From assembly GCA_015501055.1 (NCBI GenBank), contig JADNYV010000066.1, positions 111,207-175,206 of the forward strand: DNA of 64,000 nucleotides. The letters are read 5' to 3'. The notes under the pieces were generated by a model. It saw nothing but the letters and a program-made list of their open reading frames with translations, searched no databases and was not told the DNA's origin. This stretch comes from Mucidula mucida (taxonomy: Eukaryota > Basidiomycota > Agaricomycetes > Agaricales > Physalacriaceae). Shown here one piece after another: positions 13,609-25,085 of the stretch. The position numbers and the translations under genes were made by a program. The first letter of the stretch is position 1; each line of letters opens with the position of its first letter.

Positions 13609-14180
13609 ATGTCGACCACCGAACAATTTGCTCCTACCGCCACCACCGTTCACCCAACCGCTGTTGGCTCCGGCACTCGTCCTGATATGACTGAGCCCAG
13701 TTCCCAGTCAAGCGATTCTGGTAGTGCACAAGTTGGCGACTCGTCCTCAGAATATCCAAAGCAGCTACACGCTGGCGCTGTCGGCTATGGGCCCAACTAT
13801 CACGTCGGTCCGGTACGCGGGTTGTTTTTGTCCCCTTCCGTTACATAGCATTTACGCTTTGGCAGACCATGACGGACAAGATCGCAGGCATGAAGGAAGT
13901 CGTCAAAGGCAAAGTGACGAAGAATCCGGATTTGATTCAACACGGTCAGGAGAGAAGGACCGGCGTTTTGCATGAGAAGGAGAGAGAATCTGACGTAAGC
14001 TATACAGCGAATGCGGCGCTTCCAATCCTGAACATTTGACAGATGCAGTCAAACCCGTTTGAGCACGCGGACGATGGTGACTCGAAGCAACATAACATGA
14101 GGGAGCAGGCAGCCACAGTAGCGCCCGAGGGTACCGATGCTGCCAGCCAGCAGCGGCAGGGCGAGCATGTAGGCCACTAA
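13609..14180 (+). CDS. Small hydrophilic basidiomycete protein
   Basis: Three exons encode about 150 residues without a signal peptide or TM segment. The N-terminal part is Ser/Thr/Pro-rich (MSTTEQFAPTATTVHPT), followed by KQLHAGAVGYGPNYHVGP. A conserved-looking core (DKIAGMKEVVKGKVTKNPDL, then HGQERRTGVLHEKE) resembles the GM(K)E(x)KGK pattern of CsbD-like and fungal stress-associated small proteins. The Gln/His-rich tail ends GEHVGH. Strong hydrophilicity and a close TATA box suggest an abundantly expressed stress protein. That is inference, and the CsbD resemblance is weak. Confidence 0.75.
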
Positions 14181-14703
14181 AGAATCTGTAACATTGTATA
14201 CCGCCTCCATTGAAGGATGGACGCAATAATTTCATGAAGCATCACGTAACAGCCGGTGTCAGGAAAGGATCGCGAGAACATCACCTGGTCGTCACAAGGG
14301 CTATTGACCTTGGCACGCAATTGCTCATCAGTTCGCCACCCACATGTTACATCTCGTTCAGCCATGCATCCTGCCCTATTCACCTCTAAATCTTCGGAAA
14401 CAAGTGGTGTCATCAAATGCACGACGCGAGTCTATTTAGGATTATTTTCATCGTAAAATGATCACATTGACGACGAGAAGAGGTACCCGCAGCGGTCCGT
14501 GCAGGCATGGCCAGCCCCGGGCAGTAATACTGAGATGCACATTCTTCCGATAATTCAACACCGGAGTAAATGGAACTTTCCTTCGAGGGTATAAAATACA
14601 TCCAGAGCGACTACCATGGACTCGAACGCGTTGACTCAAACGGCACCCGAAAGGCTCATATATTGCGACGCGACACCAACCGAACCTCTCAAATTTCTTC
14701 GTC
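14181..14703 (+). other. Intergenic, promoter of the GH12 gene
   Basis: No gene is supported. It contains the TATA box at 14590. Confidence 0.55.
14590..14596 (+). promoter_or_regulatory. TATA box of the GH12 gene
   Basis: TATAAAA, 114 bp upstream of the ATG at 14704. Confidence 0.55.
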
Positions 14704-15759
14704 ATGCGTTCTTTCTTGTCTATCATTTCTGCCGCGCTCTTGATTCCATTCATTTCTGCGGCTCCTCCTGCTGAACTTGCAAAGCGTCAAGACACAGGTA
14801 CCTACTGTGGTCAGTTCTTGCTTGCTTCCTGCCTCTTTGCTTTGTTGATTCGCCTCGCTTTCACAGGACAATGGGACAGTGTCAATCTTGACGACTACAT
14901 TCTGTACCTCGACCAGTGGGGCAAGGACAATGCCAACTCCGGCCAGGCTTGCGCTTCCATCACATCTGTAAGCGGCAGCAGTGTCGCGTGGACTACCACT
15001 TGGACCTGGAGCGGAGGCTCAGGCGTAAAGAGTTACACCAACATCAACGCCAAGAATAACATCAACAAGCAACTCAGTGCGATCTCCAGCATCAAGGTAT
15101 AATTGATACGCTGTGTGTCAAGTGGCGTGGATTGACCTGATGTTTGTAGTCCACCTGGGCTTGGTCCCAATCCACCTCTGGCAGTATTGTATCCAACATT
15201 GCCTACGATCTGTTCACATCCTCCTCCTCTGGTGGCTCGAACGAGTACGAGATCATGGTTTGGCTCGATAACCAGAACGCCGGTCCTATTTCCTACACGT
15301 ATGGCTCTGACGGGAACCCAACGCCTATTGTTAGTAACCTTTCCATTGCTGGAAAGACTTGGTATGTTGAACGCATCTATTATCTCGACCGTTTCACCTA
15401 AGCAACTTCACAGGAACTTGTACTACGGTTCTAACGGCGCCAACCTCGTCTACTCCTTCCTGACCTCCGACAAAAGCGCTGTCACGAACTTCAGTGGGGA
15501 TTTGTTTGCTTTCTTCAAGGTGAGTTACTCTATGCTACTATGTTTACTGTTAACTCATTCTCGTTTCCATAGTACCTCACTACAAGCCAAGGCCTCAGCA
15601 CCTCGCAATATCTTACCACAGCGCAAGGTGGAACTGAGGCCACCTCAGGATCTGCTACGCTCACATCGTCAGTATCCTCATCTTAGCCTCCTTGTTGTGC
15701 TCTCTGACTGATGTTCTCGTCTTTTTTCTAGTTCTGCATTTAGCATTGTCATCAGCTAA
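14704..15759 (+). CDS. Secreted GH12 endoglucanase/xyloglucanase
   Basis: Six exons encode a protein of about 240 residues. The signal peptide is [20 protein letters not shown], with a KR site soon after (ELAKRQ). The mature enzyme has the GH12 beta-jelly-roll pattern: [45 protein letters not shown]. The nucleophile glutamate lies in [11 protein letters not shown], and the probable acid/base glutamate near the C-terminus in [15 protein letters not shown]. The protein ends SAFSIVIS with no carbohydrate-binding module. GH12 enzymes cleave beta-1,4-glucans or xyloglucan; the substrate cannot be fixed from sequence. Both catalytic residues are present, so it should be active. Confidence 0.93.
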
Positions 15760-16110
15760 ACGTTTGCTCGATGTGTATTTAGTAAATAATGGCCTCTTCA
15801 TGCATCGTAGCAGTGTAAATCATCCGAATATTCATTTTGTCTTTGGGTCAACACACGTGGGTTTGACGCGGGCCGTTCCCCCTTGCCTCACCCGGTCACC
15901 GTTTCTCTCAATGGAAGTTACCTTGCCTCATCATGTCGCGTCCTCCGGGCCCCATGCACATGCTCATGAACCCTCTGACGGTCCGATATTGTTTTATTAC
16001 GGACGAGAAGCTCATCACAGGTTTTCCATGTCCCGACTTTCTTCCAGTTCGCAGTCAGAAGCTGCATATAAATACTGGTGAACGTGCCATAAATCAGCGG
16101 GACTTGAGTC
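15760..16110 (+). other. Intergenic, promoter of the GH105 gene
   Basis: No gene is supported. TATAAATA at 16067-16074 lies about 40 bp before the GH105 ATG and is a good TATA box. Confidence 0.55.
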
Positions 16111-17646
16111 ATGCTCCTCTCTGTTATCTATACGCTGTCGTCGCTCCTTCTTGCCACACAGGCCCGCCCTCAGTCATATGCCGTGTGGGCTGCGGACTCG
16201 GCCATCGCGCGCGGTCAAGGCAATGGACTGGCGTCGGACGGGGACACGACAGTGAGCTACGAGCACGGAGAGTTACAGTGGGGATTGCACCTGCTATATG
16301 ACATTACTGGGAACCAGTCTTATTACGACTACATCTTGGCTGGGGCGAACAGAATCGTGGATTCGAGCGGAAAGATCATCGGAGACGATTATTCGTATGT
16401 TTTCACCTTGACCCCGCTTTCTGGCCGTTGTTCATGGAAGCGATAGCTTGAGCGATTATTCGCAAGACCCCGTTAGGTGTGACCTTTCGCTCTTGGGTTG
16501 CTCAAACCTTGCAACTGACGCGTCATTATTAGAACGGGGCCTACGTTCGCGTATCTGTGCGTTTTCCCATTGTTTTGAGGCGGCTCTTCCTTGAATTTGG
16601 CATAGATACGAAAAGACTGGTGCCGCAAAATGGAAAACTGCTATGGATACGTTCCATACACAACTAATGGGTCAGCCCAGGACCGCCGAGGGACAATTCT
16701 GGCATAAACTTAGGTATTTCAACCAAGGTACAGTGGAGTGTAACTATCCGTTTCTACCTATGTTTACATCTCTCAGGTTGGCTCGACGGGATCTACATGG
16801 GAGAGATTTTCTACGCGACCTACATCAATGAGTTTCAACCGACAAATCAGACTGCTTATGGTAAAGCATACATCATTAGACGTCTACATGGGTTAACTTG
16901 ATTGTATAGCTGATATTGTGCACCAATTCGAGCTGATGTACGCGAACACACTTCAAGAAGAAGGAGCAACCAATTACACCGGTCTTCTATACCACGGATA
17001 CGACTACTCGCACACCGCCGTATGGGCTTCGGACGACCGCGGCCATTCTCCTGAAGTGTGGGACCGCGCCGTGGGGTGGTACATGATGGCACTCGTCGAC
17101 ATGATCGAGCTCTGGCCTGGAGACACCAGTGTCTTCCTGGAACAGCTCCGAACGCTCGCGCCTCGCGTTGTTGACGCTGCTGATCCTGAGTCGGGCGTCT
17201 GGTGGCTCGTCATGACACAACCTGGACGAACGGGTAACTATTTCGAGAGCAGCGCGGCCGTGATGTTTGTGTATTCCCTTCTCAAGGGTGTGAGGCTCGG
17301 CTACCTCGACGACAGCGATGGTAGTCTCGTTGCTGGCGCGACCAAAGCGTATGCATATATTGTCGATAATTGGGTAGTCGAAAATTCCGACGGCACTATG
17401 AACTGGCTTAACACTGTTTCGGTTCGTCGTATTGTTCTACTCTTTTACTGGCCTGCATTGACACATTGGATAGGTGGGAAGCTTGAGTGGTAACGGCACC
17501 TTTGAGGTAAGATTCGCCGTTTTCAAGTAAATCACCACCGTTTTCATGCTCTTTCTTAGTATTATGTTAGCGTGAGCACGGCGCTGAACGACTTGAAGGG
17601 CTTGGCGGCTTTCTTATTGGCAAGCATAGAATACGAGAAACTTTAG
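16111..17646 (+). CDS. Secreted GH105 unsaturated rhamnogalacturonyl hydrolase
   Basis: YteR/YesR-type (alpha/alpha)6-barrel enzyme that removes unsaturated uronic acid from oligosaccharides released by rhamnogalacturonan or pectate lyases. Signal peptide: MLLSVIYTLSSLLLATQARP. Family blocks follow: SYEHGELQWGLHLLYDITG, DPVRTGPTFAYLYEKTG, GQFWHKLRYFNQGWLDGIYM, GLLYHGYDYSHTAVWA, SPEVWDRAVGWYMMALVD (containing the Asp/Trp-rich active-site region), and GNYFESSAAVMFVYSLLKG. The closing sequence is LNDLKGLAAFLLASIEYEKL. Several very short exons (for example LSDYSQDPVR at about 16443) were placed by continuity. It fits a pectin side-chain degradation role. Confidence 0.92.
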
Positions 17647-18566
17647 GCTTACGGAATGAGAAGATTACTGTTGCAACGGATAGGAGAGTGAAGAAGCTCC
17701 AACCCATCACACGGCCATTCACATCCCCCTTCGCGTCCAATCCCTATCCACCGGACACGGACGTGCCCGTGGTGCGAGCGGCCAAGTGTGTTGCCAGACT
17801 AGGGCGGCCTAAGAAGCTCAAGTTGATGAAGAAGCAAGGATGTCTTGACACGTACCCGCCGTCGCCTTTGGTACAGAATCCAACGTCCGTCGTCGCAGAG
17901 GGGTGTTACACGCTAAAGGAGACAAGGAAGGGATATTTTGTTGAGAAGAAGGAAAAGGTTAAACGCATTGTACCGTCGCGCAGCTTCTGACCTCTCATGA
18001 ATAATCGATTCCTTATGTGCCATGTTATACCTATGTATCCAACTTGTGATATTCTAATATTTCTGAATGAATCTACTCCATTCGAAAAACACTTCATCTT
18101 ATAAGAGTTCGTGTGACGGATGGGTCGTCTGGTCGCATTCAAAGAACTACGGAATATGATGGCGCAGGGCGCACGACGGCGAACACAATCCCGTCCTTCC
18201 ATCGCTATATCCACGATGAGCGTATACGTATGCCAAGAGTCCATCGATGAAGCAAAGACTCCATTCTAGATAATTTGCTCCCATTGTCGAACATACATAT
18301 GGTGCTACTGTCCTGCCGACAGTGTAGACTGTACGAAACCACCATAGTCCAGCTGCCACTCCAAAGCACACCCAACTTCAACACTGCACCCAATACAACC
18401 AAAAGAATACGACAAAGGAAGAACAAGATTAAAGATAAAAGTAAACAGGACTAAGCGAGTGTGGAGTGTGTGAGAGGGTATCTTGGTGGATGGAAGTGCA
18501 ACCGATAGCGAATAAAAGAGAATAATAGGATCGTCAAAAAGTCATGAGATATCATAGAAATCGGTA
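17647..18566. other. Intergenic between convergent genes
   Basis: About 920 bp between the GH105 stop and the RAX1 stop. An open plus-strand stretch at 17688-17990 (basic, Pro-rich, starting without ATG) and minus stretches at 17906-18426 show no domain. No gene is supported. Confidence 0.5.
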
Positions 18567-19892
18567 TTATAGTCGGTGCCCTGGCACCGCCCAGAACAGG
18601 AGCGTCAATGCGACGACAAAGCCTGTTACCAGAAACGAGACCCATACAGCACGTCCAAGCAGTAGCTTCTTCACATAGGGCTCCTTTATCTGCAGGGTGC
18701 GGAAGGGCGTCGTCTCGGACTGGCCCATAAATACCATCACCGGGTCAAGCTCGTACTGGTGGGATATAAGGAAATAGATAGCAAACGAGAAGGGGAGGAA
18801 TAGCTGAAGAGTAGTTAGCAACAGAAAGAGCAAATAAAGAATTGCAGCTTACCCAAAACCGTTTGGATTTCGGTGTAACGTCTAAGAAGACAAGGGAAAA
18901 GGCCGTGGCTAGACCTATCCAAAGAATTAAAAGACCCGCGATAAGTCTAACGAGTGCTGAAACTGGGGTCAAGTTTCCGAAAGCCTTTGCTCGGAGAAAG
19001 CGAGGAAAGGCGTCTTGTTCCATAGCACGGAAACAGTACTCTTTCTGAGCGTGAAAAATGTCGGGTATTTGAGCCATGAGGCTGTGCTCATTCTGGGACC
19101 TAGGCTCATGGGCTGAGCTCAAGGGGAAAGAGTGGATGCGTAACGAGGGAGGAAGATAGATCTCGTGATTCTCTAGCGAGTTGACAGTGTTGCCTGCGGG
19201 CGAGAGATAACGGAAATATATGCGCTCTGCAGAGGCGATGAGGTCCTGACGAGTGATGGCAGCAGACCGAGGAATGACGGTTGGTGCACGAGAAGCGCGT
19301 TTCAGGTTGAAGAGGGTTGGCGTGCGGCCAGAGAGGGAGAATGGGGTAGTAGAGCGGGCGTAGGGGTCATTCGGCGATGTGGAATTGACGCGCGTATGGT
19401 CAGAAAAGACGGGCGTCGGCCGTGGCGATGTGGATTGTGCTCCCGTCTTCTCATCACCAGCCGCCGCCAAATTGTGCTTGTCCTGCTCGCTGAGCAGTTC
19501 GCCCGTGCTGGCTGTACTGCGTTTGGCATCTGGGTTGATACCCACCACGGTGCCGTAGATGGACCCTCGCCTGCGCGCATAATCCCAATATTGCGGCCAG
19601 TCGTCCTTGATCGTCCTGCCCGACTTGCGCACATCCTTGAAGTAGGCACGACACAGATTTTCGTGCTGCTGTACATCAAGCCAGAAGTCTAGCATGTCCT
19701 CAGATCCCTCGCGCTGGAGGAAAAGACTATAAAATGCGATTAAACAAGGGTATCAACGAGCAGGAAAATGACTGACTAGAACATGAAGAGGTCGACTGGG
19801 GGACGTGTACGCCGTGAGAGGACCTCAGTAAAGGAGGGCAGCCTGTTCTTGCGGCTATTAGCCCAGTCATCTTGCTGGCGCTGGTCGTCCAT
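18567..19892 (-). CDS. RAX1: RAX1-like RGS-domain membrane protein
   Basis: An N-terminal RGS-type region followed by membrane segments, the architecture of the fungal bud-site/polarity protein Rax1. Start 19892 (MDDQRQQDDWANSRKNRLPS) leads to FTEVLSRRTRPPVDLFMF. Then comes the RGS helix pair EDMLDFWLDVQQHENLCRAY, a Ser/Thr-rich insertion and a second RGS half (ITRQDLIASAERIYFRYLS, FHAQKEYCFRAMEQDAFPRF). Three TM helices follow: LVRLIAGLLILWIGLATAF, LFLPFSFAIYFLI and AVWVSFLVTGFVVALTLLFW. It ends VPGHRL. An in-frame upstream ATG at 19973 would add a hydrophobic leader and is an alternative start. The role is as a cortical landmark and polarity factor, as known from yeast Rax1/Rax2. Confidence 0.87.
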
Positions 19893-20025
19893 CAACAGCA
19901 ACAAGGAAACGAGCGTGTGTAAAATGAGAGTTGTCAACAGAATCAAACCACGCTGGTAACCCGGGTGCGGCAATCACCGCGACAGGCAGGCCGCTGACTT
20001 AAGCCAACCTCCTCCTTTGGCCACC

Positions 20026-20403
20026 ATGTCATTCACCAAGGCGTTTTCGCCCGCCCTCCGCGAAATACGAATTCTATGTTGCCAGACCGCGCCTGCGTCG
20101 GCTGGTACGAGGTACCGGTTATCTGCCTCGTCAAAGGACCGCTCTTATATCAACCACACAGGCAATTTATCGTGTCCAAGTACCCCGTCATTAAACAGCA
20201 CAATCCCGACTTGCCGGTGATGATAAGAGAGGCAAGCGGAACCCCTGCGCGCGTGTTTGCGAGATTTGGTATGTTATCAGTTCTTTCACGTTTGCACCGC
20301 TCTGATTGTCGGAACAGAGCGGGGACGGGAGGCGCACGTCGAACTAGACAACCTTTCTGCATCTGATGTAGAAGCCAAAGTGGCTCAGTTACTGGCCGCA
20401 TAA
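20026..20403 (+). CDS. NDUFA2: Complex I B8 subunit (NDUFA2-like)
   Basis: Small accessory subunit of mitochondrial NADH:ubiquinone oxidoreductase with a thioredoxin-like fold (L51/S25/CI-B8 family). Three exons encode about 95 residues. MSFTKAFSPALREIRILCCQ has the family RxHxC-type opening, then APASAGTRQFIVSKYP, IKQHNPDLPVMIREASGTPA and RVFARFERGREAHVELDNLS; it ends KVAQLLAA. The donor used in intron 1 is AG|gtaccg, because only this keeps TRQFIV in frame. The start ATG (20026) has a CCACC Kozak context. It is transcribed divergently from RAX1 with only about 130 bp between starts. Confidence 0.93.
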
Positions 20404-21089
20404 CAAAGATGAACCATTGACCCATCGTGACTATTTCTATGGATCAACATCATTACGCCAAGAATACACTATTCTATATGCCAAGGAGCCAGCTCATGAG
20501 TGCGCTGTGTGTTCATGCTGTCGTCCATGCACACATCTTCCATCATCCCTTGCTTGAATTTGTGATGGCTCAGGCTTCCGAGATCTACGATTCGTTTTCT
20601 TTAGTAGGAATGTTCGTGTTTTTTCCTTCTGGTGTGCGTTGACTCGCTCTGTCTTTCTACTAGCCGCCTACTATTTGACTTGCAGGCGAATGCAGCAGGG
20701 CTCGCATCAAGATCCTTCCGTGTATTCCCACCGAGTGGGACTTCAAGTCTTGGCGCTACTTGCCCAGACAAGCTATTGATAAGTTGCGCGAGATAGGACT
20801 CCTTGTACCAGGATATTTGCCAGCTTTGTTCCCTTTCTTGACTTTATCATGTTCTGTTGATGGCGGCTAACCTTTTGCGGACGTCTAGTAAGTTATAATG
20901 AAGCACCATTCGTACATTTCTTATCGTCTTCATCCAGGCCTTGATTCAATGGCACCATCACACTTGCATCTTCTTGACATACACCAACTTCCCCATGTGT
21001 CCCGTTCCTGGATGGGCAGCTCACGTCCATAAAAGAAGTCGAGGGCAACCAATTGTGCCTTCAGGTTTGCGCCCACACCTCTCGAGACG
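20404..21089 (+). other. Intergenic upstream of PTR2, possible 5' leader
   Basis: No recognised gene. A plus-strand open stretch at about 20680-20868 reads RIKILPCIPTEWDFKSWRYL, and continues for some 30 residues. It looks protein-like but has no ATG, no matching splice partner and no family that I know. It could be a degraded gene or part of a long PTR2 leader. Confidence 0.4.
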
Positions 21090-23434
21090 ATGGCTGGACT
21101 TCAAGCAGACACTGCCATTGTCGCTGGCATCGCCGAAGCTGAAAAGGACCACTACGATTTGAAGAAAGGCGACGACGTCTCATCGACGGACGAAAAGTCA
21201 CCCTTCGATGGCGTCGAGTATCCCACTGAGGAGGAGATCGCAACCTTGCGTCGTGTGTCCGACACTATACCTTGGACCGCTTACCGTCAGCTCGCGTGAT
21301 TATCCTCTAGATTCGTCATTGCTAAGCCTTTTTGTAGTTATCGCCATTGTTGAGATGGCTGAGCGGTTCTCTGTGAGATTCTAATTCTTATAGTCTCGAA
21401 AGGTACTAATCGTGGTTGTCCTCAGTTCTACGGATGTTCAGTCGTCTTCGTATGTCTGCGCTGTTGATCGCACGACCTCACGACCACTTATGCCCCGTCG
21501 CAGACCAACTTCATGCAGCAGCCACTCCCTGAAGGCTCTAGCACGGGATCCGCTGGGCCTGACGTCGTCCCAGGCGCACTAGGACTTGGGCAGAATACCG
21601 CCTTCGGGCTTAGCACCTTCTACCAGTTCTGGTGCTATGTCACGCCTCTATTCGGTGCATACCTCGCCGATACACGCTTGGGTAGATTCAAGGCCGTCTG
21701 TGTTGGCGTAGCCGTTGCGCTCGTCGGACATGTTGTCTTGATCGTCGCCGCCATACCTGGTGTCATTGACAAAAAGGCCGCTATCGCGCCCTTCATTCTC
21801 GGTATGATTATCATGGGAGCAGGTCAGCGATCCACTTTTGGTTTCCCATATTAGCACTGATTTCCGCCGGCAGGTACTGGGTTGTTCAAGGCGAACATCT
21901 CTCCTCTGATTGCAGAGCAGTACCAACAAACTAAGCTTTACATTTCCACCACGCCACAAGGCGAAAGGGTCATCGTCGACCCTTCGTACACTATCTCTCG
22001 TGTGTATATGGTGAGCCATCTTCAGTTATATGTGACGCGTAGGTGATGATATGCGACTAGTACTTTTACATGTTCATCAATATTGGTGCTCTTGTCGGGC
22101 AGCTCACTATGGCTTATACTGAACTAGTAAGCACTTGTTACATTCACACTACTACTTGGCTCACCGAATGGCTTCAGTACGTTGGTTTTTACTTGGCCTT
22201 TACGCTTCCCACCGTTGTTTTCCTGATCTGCCCACTCGTTTTATGGGCCGGAAACAAGCGCTACATCAAGGCTGCTCCGCAAGGCTCCGTCCTCATCACG
22301 GCTCTCCGCATCCTGCGCAAGGCGGCTGCAGACAAATGGAGTCCCAACCCCATTGTGACCTACAGAAACTTTAGGCGGGACGATTTCTGGGAAGCTGCAA
22401 AGCCGAGCAACCAAGTGGGAGAGTTGCCCAAGTGGATGACGTTTGATGACCAGTGGGTCGATGAAGTAGGGCGTGGCTTCAAGGCTTGCGCTGTCTTCAC
22501 GTGGTTCCCGCTTTACTGTGAGTTTGGATGGGTTATGCGATAGTTCGAATTCTTCGATTGATTATTCGCACGCAGGGCTCACTTATAACCAGCTGAACAA
22601 CAATTTAACATCACAAGCTGCTGTTATGACACGCCATGGCGTGCCGAACGATGTGCTGTCGAATCTGAATCCCATCTCGCTGATCATCTTCATTCCTCTT
22701 GCGGATAAGATAGTATGTGTCTTGCCAGTTTAATTGAGTGCACGAGGCTTACGCTACGCTTCGTAGATCTATCCTGCGCTCGCTCGTTGGGGTATCCGTT
22801 TCACGGCCTTGAAGAAGATCACTCTTGGATTCTTCTTTGGCGCTGCTGCTATGGTCTGGGCTGCAGGTAAGCATAATAACAGCCAAGTTCTCCGTGACCT
22901 CGCTAAACTTGCCCGGCACGCAGTGACGCAGCACTACATCTATCAGACAAACCCTTGTGGCAAATTTGTCGCTACGTGCGACGAAGTCTCCAGTTTGAAC
23001 GTATGGATCCAGAGTGGCTCGTATGTAATCTTGGTGTTATCTTGATTCTGTGTCTTAATTTGCTTCCAGCTACGTTCTTGTCGGCATAAGCGAAATTTGC
23101 GCGTCTATAACTGGGCTAGAATATGCCTTTACAAAGGCACCGAAGAACATGCGTTCGCTCGTCATGAGCGTGTTCCTCTTCACGTCGGCACTTGCCTCTG
23201 CCTTGGGCCAGGCTTTCGTCCGTAAGTCTTCACGTCCTATTCGCATGGCTGCTGTCGCTAATCTGATATCGACCAGCGCTATCTGGCGACCCGCTGTTGG
23301 TGTGGAACTACACTATCGTTGCAATTGTCGCGGTCATTGCGGGTCTTTTGTGTTGGATCGCCGTCTTTAAGCTTGACCAGAGGGAAGATGAGCTCAACAA
23401 CTTGCCGGCAGGCCATTTGCATGCACACGAGTAA
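21090..23434 (+). CDS. PTR2: Proton-coupled di/tripeptide transporter (PTR2/POT family)
   Basis: Plasma-membrane oligopeptide/H+ symporter. The hydrophilic N-terminus starts MAGLQADTAIVAGIAEAEKD. TM1 carries the family motif as VEMAERFSFYG. TM2-4 contain FWCYVTPLFGAYLADTRLGR and FILGMIIMGAGTGLFKANIS. The PTR2 signature appears as YFYMFINIGALVGQL. TM7-12 include FTWFPLYWLTYNQLNNNL, LNPISLIIFIPLADKI and a conserved EICASITGLEYAFTKAPKNM. Ten or so short introns were placed. The last exon starts about 23278 and ends LPAGHLHAHE. This last exon and the following 350 bp are present a second time 4.6 kb downstream, inside the rearranged block next to GRX3/4. Confidence 0.94.
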
Positions 23435-23794
23435 TGTAGCCTAAGCGTCACCGCAATTCATTTTCACTTTGCTCTCAACAAATGATTCTGCGCACGCCCT
23501 CAGTAATGGCTAGCCGCATTAGCGATGTAGAATCCGGTCATCTTCATAAGAGCAGATCGATAAGTACTTCTTTACAAGAATCTCAATCAGCGTTGTATTG
23601 GGTAGTTCACAGATCAGAATGGCCCATGTCAATTGTTACACCGCGATACACATTTATTTCCCAAGGTCATAACCACAAAGTCTAATCCAGCATCTCGCTG
23701 AGCTCACCATTCTCGACCATCTCCTGAACAATGTCGAGCCCGCCCACGAACTCGCCATTGATGATGAGTTGGGGGAACGTCGGCCAGTTATTCA
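23274..23794 (+). repeat. Left copy of the PTR2-3'/GRX4-3' direct repeat
   Basis: Holds the last PTR2 exon, the PTR2-GRX intergenic DNA and the terminal GRX codons. It matches 27885-28446 in the same orientation, starting with CAGCGCTATCTGGCGACC in both and ending at TTATTCA in both. By eye identity is high in coding parts and lower, with small indels, between the genes. Confidence 0.9.
23682..23794 (-). pseudogene. 3' fragment of monothiol glutaredoxin gene
   Basis: On the minus strand it encodes the last ~37 codons of GRX3/4 ([20 protein letters not shown], then [14 protein letters not shown]), near-identical to the intact gene at 28334. The copy stops abruptly within the exon at 23794, where unrelated DNA begins, so it cannot make a protein. 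It is a remnant of the segmental duplication. Confidence 0.9.
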
Positions 23795-25085
23795 CGATGT
23801 AACATTACCCTAACCCATGTGGTAAGGGACCGTATGAAAAGGATGGGACTCTTATTGGACTCCGTGCGCGGGGCAGGTATGGCCCGTGTGATTCTTGCTC
23901 AAGCATCATCATTCGCCATCATCTCGGGACCTGACACCCTCTTCCCAACGTCGACGAAGCTCTACACCCAGCAACAACCCCGAAGTAAGTGTCTGATTCC
24001 TTTCAACACGTCTGATTCATATACGTTGAAGATGGCGTCTACCAGTACTACTAGCACCATAACCAACGTGAATGGTTTTACCATTCACCGGTTGAAGAGC
24101 GGGCCCAACCTTCCTTGCTTCCACGACTGGGTTAGCATGGTCATTGATGAAGAAAATGGCCAGATAGTGGCCTATGGTGGTTCGGTTCGCAGTTCGTCAG
24201 AGGCGACGAACCAGTTTCGTATCCTTGATGTTGTAAACCTGTCATGGCAGGCGAGTCCTGGATCCTGATGTCAGAACTTGTCTTTACTCATTCTAAGGTT
24301 CTGTAGGCTCCCATAGTGACGGGGCGCGATAATTTCTCGCCCCTTCCAATCCTCAATAACGCGTCCAACACGATATTCAAGACCTCGACAGGTCGACGAT
24401 TTCTACTCCTCTTTGGCGGAGTCGATTCAAGGGGTTTGACATCATCAAAATTGGTCTCAATCGACCTCGACAGCATGAAATGGGGCTACGAGAATGTCAA
24501 AGGCGGAAGGGTCCTTCCGAGAGTGAGTGCAGCCATGGTTGCGATCAAAAATCGACTTTTTATCTTTGGAGGGAGGGATGAGATATCTGCCGAGGCCACA
24601 CTCCGAAGGAGCTACTCCATAGCAGAGTACAATGATAACAAGTGGACTTGGGTTGCCACGGACGTCCCATATGATTCAGACGATATACACCCTGCGGTGT
24701 ACGATGCAGTGGTCATTCCAATATATGACGGTTTGAAGATTCTGTTAGGGCCCGGTCGGCAACGATCGGGGAATACAGAGGCCCGTTCCTCCACTCCTTC
24801 CTCCTTTGTGTTTGTCTCATTCCCCACCTCTTACAGATTGTCAACTTGAATCCTGACCACTGGTTCGTATTTCATACTCGGCACCGGACCTTCTCCGCCT
24901 TTCGTCCTGCACGGGGCACTATGCCAAACGAAGCCGAATGGTATCACATGCAGCCAGTGGGTGCTACCACTGACCATTCTCGCTCGGACGACGTGTTAAT
25001 TGTTGCATGGCTTCCATATGCAATAGAAGATCTCATCCCCGAAATATGGCGATGCCATATAGACAATGAGACCATTTCCTGTATG

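Noticed and set aside
17688..17990. 100-codon plus-strand open stretch
   Set aside because: No ATG start, no homologue that I know, lies in a 3' region between convergent genes.
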